A DNA stretch of 64,000 bases from Morchella semilibera (Eukaryota > Ascomycota > Pezizomycetes > Pezizales > Morchellaceae), in contig CM018605.1 of the NCBI GenBank assembly GCA_009192285.1, positions 582,767-646,766 of the forward strand, read 5' to 3'. The notes beneath the pieces were generated by a model. It ran no database searches and had not been told where the DNA came from. It worked only from the letters and a program-made list of their open reading frames with translations. Position 1 is the stretch's first letter, and every line of letters starts with the position of its first letter. Below are positions 12,141-21,253 of the stretch, piece after piece. Made by a program: the position numbers and the translations under genes.

Positions 12141-12635
12141 GTTTTTTTTCTTTCTTCTGTTTTTCTTTCTTTTTTCTTTTTTTACGCTGGCGGGTGTTTA
12201 GGGGGTGGGTGGGTGGGAATGTGGTGGTGGTACATGTACTCAAGTAGTTACATGTAGGTAGTTAGTAGCTAGTAATGAATGGACGGTACGGTATGATATG
12301 GTATAGAGCTAGTAGACTACATTCCCGGGATAGATATCCAGACAGACAGATACAGACAGACACAGACACAGACAAATTGCCTTCAGACCTAATAGACAGT
12401 GGATACAGATATGTGTTTCATGGCTCATGTATTACTACATACTACTACTAGATTTCCCGTCACGTAAAACATCTGATTTCAAAAAGGCATGCCACATGAT
12501 CATTAACTACCTACGCTACTTAATAAAATACAAAATGATATGCCGCCCACTTGTAATTTTTGCAACCCCCTCCCACTCCCAGTCTAAGAAATCGGGCATT
12601 CCTTAAAAAATTCTAAAAACAGATCGATTTTGAAT
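12141..12635. other. Convergent intergenic stretch with CAGA repeat
   Basis: Region between the 3' ends of two convergent genes. It holds T-rich tracts just after the upstream stop, two TACATGTA palindromes near 12231 and 12250, and a short CAGA/CAGACA microsatellite at about 12341-12376. No gene seen. Confidence 0.6.
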
Positions 12636-13543
12636 TTACTCCTCGTCCCCGATCTTGGGGGCGAGGTAGAACCGGACGTAACCGCTCTCCATGGAGTATC
12701 TGTAGAGCATATTAGCAATTGACCCCAGAGAACGGAAGGAGAGAAAGGGAGGGGGGGACAAAGCTGCACGTACTCAACCAACAATGGCACCTCGTTTGAC
12801 AGCGACAATGTCACTGTCGACGACAGTGCTGTCGCCTTACAGAAGTTGACCAAGTACTTCAACGAGAACGTCAACGCCACAGGCTCCGTCAACTCGATCC
12901 TCGTGGACGCCTCGGGCTTCTCCATATTATTGTTTGACCTCAGCGTCACACTGCCATTCCCAATGTCCCCCGAGCACGAGAACTTGACGCCCTCCTTGGT
13001 CGCCTCGATCGCCACGCTCTCGCTCAGCGCCATGAGGTCCCTGCAGATGCGCTGGAACTCGCCGCTGGGCATGGTGATGCTGGCGGCATACTCCGTCTCG
13101 GGGATGCCCAGGTGCTCCTGGTCAATGTCCATCAGCTTGATGTCGTACTCGCTGATGCGGTCGTTCTCGGCGTTCTCAAACACGAGGTTGAGCGAGTCGG
13201 GCGCATCATCGGCCTTGAGCGTCAGGATATCCTCGTTCTGGGCGGAGCGCAGAACCTTGGTGAGGGAGATGAGGTTGATTCCGAGGGCGATATTGCGGTC
13301 ACAGCGGAAGGGACTGAAGCCTTCGGCTTTGAGGAGCATGGAGACGAGCGCGACGTGGGAGTTGTCCATGGCCTGCAGGGCGATGCCTGAGTCATTGCAG
13401 GTCGAAATTGCAGTCCTGAACGAGGTCTTTGATGGCCTCGACGACCTGTGCGGTGGGTTAGTTGGTTAGGGGAGGAAAAAGGGTTTTGTGGAAGGGGTGT
13501 ACCTTTTTGAGGGTGCTGCTTGTTCGAGACGTGCTTCCAACAT
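12636..13543 (-). CDS. POL30: Proliferating cell nuclear antigen (sliding clamp)
   Basis: Three exons (13503-13543, 12774-13445, 12636-12699) total 777 nt, 258 residues, the normal size. PCNA trimers encircle DNA and tether DNA polymerases and repair factors. Diagnostic stretches include [81 protein letters not shown] and the C-terminal [11 protein letters not shown]. One oddity: residues about 10-29 read as a foreign sequence because exon 1 appears to lack one base (near 13515-13522) and exon 2 has one base too many (near 13399-13401). Read in the neighbouring frame the same DNA gives the expected [17 protein letters not shown]. The two shifts cancel, so the frame stays open. In an essential gene this is most simply a pair of sequence errors, but the compensation is notable. 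An ACGCGT box lies about 120 bp upstream. Confidence 0.95.
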
Positions 13544-14401
13544 TGTGAGCTGTGGATCTTGGGATGGATGGAATGAATGAATGGGGGTTTATAGGGTGGA
13601 GGGTTGTTTTCGTGGTGGTGGAGGAGGAAAGTAAAGTGGACGACGCGGCAAGCTAGGGGTTAACGCGTCCTACCCCCGTGGCTGGGCGAGGAGGGTAACT
13701 CCGTGGCGTGGGGAAGTAGGGCTAGGGTTCGTGGGCCATGTATGTATATACGCGGGCCGGTCTCTAGTCAGGAAGGTACAGATATAGCAGTAGACTGTGC
13801 ATATTTGCAGTTTTCAACGCTGGCTAGGGGAGGGGAGGAGAGGGGGTGGGGTGACCCACCACAAGATGATCGTTACAAGAGAGACCTTAGGACTACAAGT
13901 GCAATTACAATTGCACATTCATATAGCTGTTCTTGACACCAGGCAATCGTACCTTTCGATATTTAGGTATGTATGTCCTTGATCAATCGGTTTTTGTGTT
14001 TTGACGTCTTGATCGTGTGGCCCCTTCACGGAACTGCTGCATCCATATCTTCCTAAATAACATTATTCAAAATTCTTGACATCCCCGCACAAGGCATAGT
14101 AAAAGACTTGGGGAACTTGTAATTCAATTGGGATCACTGCCACTGCCACTGGCACTGCGGGCTGCTTGTGTATATAGGACAGGTCGAGTGATAAGAGGTG
14201 AGGCTGACTCACCAGAGCGCAGGATATTTTCATTGATGCCAACTTTTTTTTTTGTTCAAGCAGCTATCAATCGATCTACAAGCAAAATAAAAATCCAGAC
14301 TTTTACCCACCAAACAAAAATATCAACACCCACCAGGATTCATGCGTGCATGTATATACTGTACAAAAAAAAAAATGGGAGGCCACTCCGTAAACAGAAA
14401 T
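13544..14401. other. Intergenic stretch with PCNA promoter
   Basis: Region between PCNA (5' end) and the 3' end of NOP53. The first 150 bp hold the PCNA promoter including ACGCGT at 13663-13668. No gene is supported in the rest, which has scattered AT-rich and A-run sequence near 14365. Confidence 0.55.
13663..13668. promoter_or_regulatory. MCB (MluI cell-cycle box) candidate upstream of PCNA
   Basis: The palindrome ACGCGT sits 120 bp upstream of the PCNA start codon, and a partial cgacgcgg lies about 22 bp further upstream in the same sense. In fungi MBF binds ACGCGT to switch on DNA-synthesis genes at G1/S. Assignment rests on the exact hexamer plus its position by a classical MBF target. 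Confidence 0.6.
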
Positions 14402-15776
14402 CTACTTGAAATCCTTGTAACTCCACTTCTCCGAGACCTTTTTCTGGTACTTTCCTCCGCTGGGTGACGGGGAGTCTTGTTTCCAGCAGGCCACGCTCCC
14501 GCAGGCTCCTCATGCGGTCCCGGAGAAGGTTTCCCTCCGGCTTGAGCGTGCGGAGTGAGTCCGCAAGCTCGTCGGGGAGTTGGAGCTCCAGAGGGGCACG
14601 GGGGAGACTAGGCAGGGTTAGTGATGTGGCTCTCTCATATCGGTATGCTCAGGACAAGACGACTTACTTGGCTTTCCCAAACTTCCGTTTTCGCATAAGC
14701 TTGGGGTTCTTCTCATCATCGTCGATGTTGAGCCTAGCGGCTCGCTTTGCGAGCCTGAGTCTCTCCCTCGCCTCCACATCCTTTGCGTACTTCTTTACGA
14801 GCGAGAACTCTGCGGTCTGCCTCTTGAGTCTCAGTTCCTGCAACCTGATCAACTCAAGTTCTTTTCTGCGCTTGATCTTGTTCCTCTGGGCCTGCGTTTT
14901 CCTCTCCGGCATCTTCTTTACTGGCTTCTCTGCGTCTGTGTCTGTCTCGGTCGAGTAGTCATCCTCGTCGTCCTCCTCCACATCAGGGATCGCCGCCAAT
15001 GCCTTAATCCTTTCCGCCTCTGCCTTCTCAGTCAGCCTCTTCTGCTCCAACTCCACCTCCTTTGCTCCCTCCTCCTGTAGAAGCGCATCCCACTGCGAGA
15101 ACTCCGGGTTATAACTGATCCCAGCCCCCGGCACCCTCACCGCCGGAATCGGCCGCCCCGACACCGCCATCGACACCGGCGGCTGCTTCAACGTCTTAGG
15201 CTCTTTAAGCGGCTGCGGCGCTGGGATGAACGAGAAAACCGACTCGTGCAATTCTTCCTTCTTTATCACCTCTCGCGGGGCCTCCTCGGCCCATGGGTCA
15301 TAGTCAATGGTGATTTTCTTTGTGCTGGTCAGCTCGCCGGACGCAGCCTCTTGGCCATATGCGGTAGCCTTCATCCGCTCTATGTCCTTGTAGGTGACGA
15401 CATTTCCGCGGCGGACCTTCTTGGAGATGAGACCGTCGGTGGTATTGAGGCCGGGGCGTTTCCTAATTGCGGGGATGGCGGAGCGCGCGGCGATGATCTC
15501 GTCGGCTTTGAGGACTTTGGCGGTCTTGAAGTGGGCTTTGGCGATTGAGGTGTCGCCGGTTGTGTCGAGGGCAAAGAGCTGCTCATCGGTTTTCTCGGCG
15601 ATCACACCTCTGTAGCAGGGTTAGTGGGGCGATTTGGGGAGGAGGTAGGTGTGAAGTACAACATACCCTTGGATTAATTCATCGCGGAGCTGGTCAAGAC
15701 CTGCGCTGACTTCACTGATGTCGACATTCTTTCTCCAAGCCTTTTTTCCTTTTCTTGAGGGTTGTTTAGAGGCCAT
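14402..15776 (-). CDS. NOP53: Ribosome biogenesis protein NOP53
   Basis: Three exons (15667-15776, 14668-15609, 14402-14607), about 418 residues. Nop53 is a nucleolar 60S assembly factor which in yeast recruits the Mtr4-exosome to pre-ribosomes for 5.8S/ITS2 processing. Signatures are the basic start RKGKKAWRKNVDISEV, the acidic/hydrophobic YDPWAE motif, GISYNPEFSQWDALLQEE, the Lys/Arg-rich KTQAQRNKIKRRKELE helix and the C-terminal LPDELADSLRTLKPEGNLL with SEKWSYKDF. Exon lengths sum to one base over a multiple of three: the last 17 codons (ending in WSYKDFK) read correctly only if one base of the AAA at 14451-14453 is surplus. That looks like a homopolymer error; otherwise the tail is replaced. 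A Harbinger transposon begins only 135 bp upstream of the start codon. Confidence 0.92.
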
Positions 15777-15911
15777 TTTTGTGCTGTGGATAGTGGTGAT
15801 TGGGGGTAAGGTGGTGGTGGTGGTAGTGGGTTACAGCTCTGGGGAAAAACGAAAAAGTTGTGAAATCTTGGCGTTATGCAGCTTTTGTTTGTGCGGCGCT
15901 AATCAACTAGT

Positions 15912-15935
15912 AAGGGTATTCAAAGTTGGGAAAAC
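15912..15935 (+). repeat. Harbinger left terminal inverted repeat
   Basis: Twenty-four bases that match the inverse of 19820-19842 with a single-base length difference. A shorter inverted copy of its core (ctttgaataccctt) lies inside the element at 16013-16026. Confidence 0.88.
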
Positions 15936-16172
15936 GAGATAATAGTTCTAGATCCCTGTAGGAAGTGGGGCCGGGCCTCTGACCAATGAAGTGATACCGT
16001 TAATGGTAATACCTTTGAATACCCTTTCCCCTGTCACGTATCTCAAGGGACTGTAAAGTAGGGTAAATAAAAAAATTTTCTATCGAGAGCTGGATTTCCT
16101 TCTCACAACAAACACACAAAACCCGATACAACACAATCTATCTAAACCTACATTCGGTCTAAATCCAGAACT

Positions 16173-17358
16173 ATGTCTGATAGTATGAGGTATTGGAAAC
16201 CAGAGGCGGTGCTTGCATTGATAGAATGGTTGGAGGAACCGGCAAATCTAAAGAAAACACAAAAAGGCTCCGGAATCACACGCAGGAGTTATATCATTGA
16301 TATGAAAAATCATATTCAGCCGATACAAGAAAGATCTGAGAGTCAAGTCAATGATAAATTTGACAATATACGACGAAGTTATCGGGAAGCCGCAAAAATG
16401 AATGATCAATCTGGTTGGGGGCTTACAGCTGAAGATTTAGGCGATGGGAAGAAGAGTTTAAGAGGTATGATGATAATAAAGTATGATTAAAATAGTCACT
16501 AATATTCTATATAAAACTAGATAAGTTATTATCAAAATGCGACCATTTTTTCCGCTTGGAAGAAATTTGGGGTAGTAAGCCAAATATTCGTCCACCCGCA
16601 TCCTTCAGCACCGGTATTACTCAAGACTCAACACAAGACAATGCCAAAAATCTTGTAAATTCTTGACTGATAATCTTTCCAACGGAGAAGACAATATCGA
16701 CATCAATGAGTTATTTGTTGATAGAGAAAATGAAAATTCTATATCCTTAACTCTAGCAAACCAAATCAACGACACAATCAGCAGTCCGGTATCATACGGT
16801 AGAAATACAGATTCAGGGCCAACAACATTTTATTCTGATATAGAAGAGTTCACACCTTCTGCTTCTTCTATTCAACACAACCCCCCTGATTTTAATGAAC
16901 CTAACTCTGTTCATTATACTGCGTCAACTCAGTTAATTGAAAACCAAACAAAAATCAGTACCGGCTTAAGCGTTAATCGTGGAACCAAGACAAAAAGAGC
17001 TTTCCCGAAATCTATCGATATAGATGAAAGTCTAGCAGTAGAGGTATCAAAAAAACGCAAATCAGAGAGAGGGAATCTGAATGATTCAATTCGTGAATAT
17101 GCAACTGCAATTGGAGAACAACGCAAAATTGAATCAATCCGTCGATATGAATTCTTAGATCGACAATTGCAACAACAAGAAAGGTTAAGAAAACAAGAGT
17201 TGGACATGCAGGATGGTTTACGTAGGGAGGAATTGAAAATTGAGCAGCAGAAATTGGATATTGAGAGAGAAAAACAGGAAATAGAACGGCAAAAACTTCA
17301 ACTTATGATGCTACAATGGGAATCGGCATTAAAGAAAACAAGCGAATCCAAAGAGTGA
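16173..17358 (+). CDS. Harbinger-associated Myb/SANT-like DNA-binding protein
   Basis: The N-terminal 100 or so residues have the tryptophan-spaced trihelix pattern of Myb/SANT-like proteins that accompany PIF/Harbinger transposases (YWKPEAVLALIEWLEE, then VNDKFDNIRRSYREAAKM, then KCDHFFRLEEIWG). They bind transposon ends and help import the transposase. The middle is Asn/Ser-rich and the C-terminus is a strong coiled coil (repeats of QKLDIEREKQEIERQKLQLM). I model exons 16173-16464, 16521-16613 and 16688-17358, giving 351 residues. The first intron is well supported (GTATGA...CTAG). The second is less sure, since its acceptor is GAG; without it a frame break lies near 16650. It runs convergently toward the transposase. 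Confidence 0.75.
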
Positions 17359-17368
17359 TGATATATTG

Positions 17369-18718
17369 TTAGTTATCTTCTCTCCTTGCATACAAATAAG
17401 CCTTCATTCTATCTCGCCATTCATTTCCTTCTCTTCTTTCTGCTTCGATCGGTAAATCAATATTTATATCCAAATTATTTTCTTCCCTTTCCCGTACTAA
17501 AATATCTTCAACCAAAATATTTGGTCTCCAAAGCTCATCGTTTTCCAAATCCGCTAAGTAATTATGAAGAATTAAGCAAGCTAATATCCAAGAAACAGCA
17601 CGAATATGATCCTCTTTCTTCTTGACCTGCATCGGTAGACCTTTAAGAGATCCCCATCTATTTTTCAAAATACCAAATGCATGTTCGATTTTGACACGGG
17701 CTTGAGCATGACAGTAGTTAAAATATCGATTATCTCTCCTACTTGCCAAAGGATCTTTATAAGGTGTCATGCATCTTCGAGTAATTCGATAAATCTTGTC
17801 CCCTAAAATATACTCATCTGGATGAGAGAAATATTTGTTCGGTTGCTTGAAAAAATCTGTATCGCAAAAGACTGTAGCATCTCCTACAGATGCTGGATAC
17901 CCGGTAGATACCCATAGAAATCTCCTATTGGTATCACATATAGGTTGGACATTGATCGCATATCTCTTTTTCCGAGTCCTATTGAAATATGTTTCTCCAT
18001 GGAATGACGGAGCTTTTGCAAACTCTATATCGGTACCATCCACAAACCCGATACATCCCGGAAATCGACTTATATTCTCGGTTCTTGCCCTAATAAGCTG
18101 TAGTGATGCAGAAGAAGGCCAAGTCAAAAACCGGCCTATTTGATTCAAGAGAGCTATGGTGACACGGTGAATATAAAGTCGGGTTGTTCCTTCACCTATA
18201 CCAAGCTGTTCCGCTCCAACTACCGTAGAAATACCAGTCCTACCAAAAAAATATAGTGCCGTTGCTAATTGAATCGAAGGACTTGCTTGTGATACTCGAG
18301 AGTTGTTATGAAATATGTTATCATCACATATTTCTCCGCAAAGAATTGTAAATCCTAACCGATTCATTCTGAAAAAAGATCTGAACCGGTCTTCATCCAT
18401 ATCGTTGATCATATTTGAGAAAAAGTCTGAACTCCGGGGAATAGGATTTCTTGGTGCCAGGTAGCGAATACACGGAAGACAGTATTCAAGAAAATGTAAT
18501 AATAGTATTATCTCTTGTGGAATAAAATCTGGATCTTCCCCTTTCTCTTCTTCTCGTTCCTCCTCGCATAGTAATCCAAGCTGTAACCTTGGTAAAGGTA
18601 ACAAAAGATTATCAGGCTCTGGTAAACTTCCTTCTTTTAGAACTTGCAGGAGACAATCTAGGTTAACTAGATCTCTTATTTCCTGCATAATCCTTCTCTT
18701 TTCTGATATCCGTGGCAT
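17369..18718 (-). CDS. PIF/Harbinger transposase (DDE_Tnp_4 type)
   Basis: A 449-residue uninterrupted frame. The catalytic core shows the DDE triad in family context: first Asp in GFVDGTDIEFAKAP, second Asp in YILGDKIYRI, and Glu in VKIEHAFGILKNRWGSLKG. The N-terminal part has the helix-turn-helix-like LATALYFFGRTGISTVVGAEQLGIGEG. The enzyme cuts and joins transposon ends. The usual 'GDxGY' context of the second Asp is here GDKIY. The frame is full length and the TIRs are present, so it could be functional or only recently silent. It lies inside the element at 15912-19842. Confidence 0.92.
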   Translation of the reverse strand: MPRISEKRRIMQEIRDLVNLDCLLQVLKEGSLPEPDNLLLPLPRLQLGLLCEEEREEEKGEDPDFIPQEIILLLHFLEYCLPCIRYLAPRNPIPRSSDFFSNMINDMDEDRFRSFFRMNRLGFTILCGEICDDNIFHNNSRVSQASPSIQLATALYFFGRTGISTVVGAEQLGIGEGTTRLYIHRVTIALLNQIGRFLTWPSSASLQLIRARTENISRFPGCIGFVDGTDIEFAKAPSFHGETYFNRTRKKRYAINVQPICDTNRRFLWVSTGYPASVGDATVFCDTDFFKQPNKYFSHPDEYILGDKIYRITRRCMTPYKDPLASRRDNRYFNYCHAQARVKIEHAFGILKNRWGSLKGLPMQVKKKEDHIRAVSWILACLILHNYLADLENDELWRPNILVEDILVREREENNLDINIDLPIEAERREGNEWRDRMKAYLYARREDN

Positions 18719-19080
18719 AAAATAACCGAAACAAAATGATATGAATCAGTTGTATCTATAGCAATGTTAATAAGTAGTATTATAGTTTATTTGTAGCGTA
18801 AATACCTATAGATCCACCTTCACTAACAAATATGCTTTGTAGGCGTGAAATACTTCTGGATCCTCCTTCGCTAGCAACTGTTGTTTATTGGTATCGGGTA
18901 TAGTGTTGATTTTCATGTAGGTAATGGTCTTCAGTCAAAGATTAAAAATCAATACACTTTAGACAAGCACACCAGACAAAGTCTGACAGTAGCTTTATTT
19001 AGGGGTGGTGGTTGAGGACGCGTGTGAAGAGGAGTTGGTGTAGCGAGAAGGAATGGTAACCATGGTTGTTGACAGGACAG

Positions 19081-19714
19081 TGTGACGGAGTAACCCGACG
19101 CAAAGAAGAAGATGACAATGATGACGCAGAGGGACTCGAGGAGCACAGTGTACTCGACGAGGGGGCCGATGAAGACAGGGACAACGCCGGGCAGGCACAA
19201 GCACAGGCACCGGCGAAGACAAAGACAAGAGCAAGGGCACAAGAGCACAGAGCAGGGAGAGTGAGGACCGAAGGGACCTCAACGAGGACGATGAGGGATA
19301 CTATGAGTTTCCTCTTGTTAGAGGATTGAGTCTTTGGTACGAGAGGCTATGGCTTTAGAAATAGGAGTAGATTCCTATGTACCGAGATAACAGGAAGACG
19401 AGACAGAGAAGAAAGAAAGAAAGAACTAAGGAAAACATCTATCCCCGCTATTTAACACACCTCCTCCACTAGTCCGCTATGACTCACACTCTCGCTCATA
19501 GAACCTCATAGAAACCCGTCGCTACCACACTTCGTAATCCTCCCCACCATCTCCGCTATTCTACATTACCAATCCATCACGCCATCGAACCTCCTAGAAC
19601 CTAATGACGACAGCCTCCACCTCGTACTCCCCACTCTCGCTTATCATTACCTTAACAACCATAATCGTGCATCGCCTACCGAACTGTCGGGACGACTGCC
19701 AAGACGCCGGGACA
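19081..19714. mobile_element. Solo LTR of a Ty3/Gypsy family, inserted in the Harbinger element
   Basis: A 634-bp LTR starting tgtgacggagtaaccc and ending gacgccgggaca, flanked on both sides by the 5-bp target duplication gacag (19076-19080 and 19715-19719). The same LTR family bounds the large element at 42953-56984. No internal retroelement sequence remains, so it is the product of LTR-LTR recombination. Because it sits inside the Harbinger transposon, it inserted after that transposon did. Confidence 0.92.
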
Positions 19715-19819
19715 GACAGAAACCTACCGTACTTTACAGCAGATCTCGTTAGGGTAAGCTAACCCTGTAGAGCATCCTAGTTTTACCGGGCCCAACCACC
19801 ATGACCTACAGCCTTTCTT

Positions 19820-19842
19820 GTTTTCCAACTTTGAATACCCTT
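19820..19842 (-). repeat. Harbinger right terminal inverted repeat
   Basis: Inverse copy of the left TIR at 15912-15935, followed by AGT, the same three bases that precede the left TIR. Confidence 0.88.
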
Positions 19843-21253
19843 AGTGGGGCTGCATGTGCTTGGCGTATCCCATAAACCGTCGTTGCTGACGCCCCTCATG
19901 TGAGATCTCGAGACCGAAAGCCACACCAACAAGTACCATAGAATTTATTAGCACTAGCCACTCCCTAAAATACATAGAACGATACACAAATTGCATTTCG
20001 TTACCAAAATGCCAGTGGTGAAGTAGTGATATGTAGTAGCGATGGGCAAAAACTAGCACTCCAGAGTTCGAGTACGTACATATCTGCATATATAATGTGG
20101 GGGGCCCAAGTAGGAATGCGGTTTTTGGCAGCAAAATCACAGATCTGTCGTTCTGCGAGCCTCTCGAGGCCTACCTGACTTGGTGGCCTATCTCTGGGAG
20201 GACTTTACCGTGGCTCCATGCCTATAGCTACCAAAATAACCTCTTACTACACTTTGGCTGGCAGAATTCTGTCCCCGTCGACTATATACATGCACCTACT
20301 CTTCTTGTGTACGTACGGGGAGGGGAGCTTAAATACATAACACACGGACCTATGCCTGTGGGCCGTGGGGTACAAAACTCTCTCCGTGTACTTACTTGAA
20401 ATGTCAATATGTCAATCCACGGTACTAGCTGCGCGTGCCAGGTAGCGATTGGTTTTCACCGAAACATGCACAGGTCCATGGCTACACGTAGACAGATTTG
20501 TTTAAAGTGGTACAGAAAATCTAATCAAGTATGTATACGTACAGCGGTGGGTAATAGGTCATCGGACGGAACGCCACCAGAACGCGCGTTTGCAGGAAGT
20601 GGCTAGGCCATCCGCTGTACGTATGGCCCTGGAATCCTTAACCAGACCCCCCAGAGAAGACAAAGAAATAAGAGATCGAAGATGGGGACCGGCGTGGTAA
20701 CGCGTGTGTCCCCGTCTTTCGCCCCCTGCCGGGGTAGCCTGCTGGGCCTAAGACTTCCGGAGCTATGTATACTGCGCGCTACGCGCTCAGGCTGGCCTAA
20801 CTCGTGACCTCTTGGACGTATCTGTCTCTGCGCTGCCTTGGGGCTAACCCGGCAAATTATCCCACCTGTACTGGTAAAGTGCATAGCGGGCTATCGATAG
20901 TTGATTTTAGATGTATGATTTATATTCACAGAATATCACTCGGTCATGGATTCTCAATCGCTTTCCAAAATTGCTCATCGCCGAAATCCAAAAAGAAATA
21001 AAAAAAAAAAAAAAGGAAGGAGAAGGGGAGGAAAAGAAAAGCCGACATAACTATAAACGAAGCAAAACATTCTTCTTTTGGTCCCTTTTTATTCCCCATT
21101 TATACTACCTGCTCCACCTTCGCCGTCTTCCTCCAGCTGCGATTCCCCACTTCATCGATATTACTATTTCTGATAGTACATAGAGTAAGTCAGTTAATCT
21201 GGCAAGATGTTTAGAAAAGATATGAGTTTGCAGCTTCGTCTCGAGCTCGTGCC
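19843..21253. other. Intergenic stretch with a small fold-back
   Basis: No gene is supported between the Harbinger right end and the 3' end of the NLR. It holds the fold-back at 20536-20623 and a purine-rich A run at 21000-21015. If the NLR transcript is spliced past its apparent stop at 21254 (the stop overlaps a GTAAGG donor-like sequence), a small 3' exon could lie in the last 100 bp. Confidence 0.5.
20536..20623. repeat. MITE-like fold-back, TACGTACAGCGG ends
   Basis: An 88-bp sequence bounded by perfect 12-bp inverted repeats TACGTACAGCGG (20536-20547 and 20612-20623), containing ggaacgcc near its left arm. The left arm is clearly related to that of the fold-back at 25633-25751 (same ends, then gtaata-like sequence and ggaacgcc). 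No coding capacity. Confidence 0.75.

Larger units (their letters stand above)
15912..19842. mobile_element. PIF/Harbinger DNA transposon
   Basis: A 3.9-kb DNA transposon with terminal inverted repeats AAGGGTATTCAAAGTTGG(G)AAAAC at 15912-15935 and its inverse at 19820-19842. Each end is flanked by AGT (15909-15911 and 19843-19845), a plausible 3-bp target duplication; because the end is TAA-like, the true boundary could shift by a base or two. It encodes the usual pair for this superfamily: a Myb/SANT-like DNA-binding protein on the plus strand and a DDE transposase on the minus strand, convergent and 10 bp apart. The transposase frame is open over its full length, so the element may be recent. 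An inverted internal copy of the TIR core lies at 16013-16026, giving the left end an extra fold-back. A solo LTR of a Gypsy family is inserted at 19081-19714. Its AT-rich codon use differs from neighbouring host genes. Confidence 0.88.

Noticed and set aside
20064-20074. gttcgagtac as a tRNA B-box
   Set aside because: No A-box or cloverleaf could be formed around it. I found no convincing tRNA in the window.
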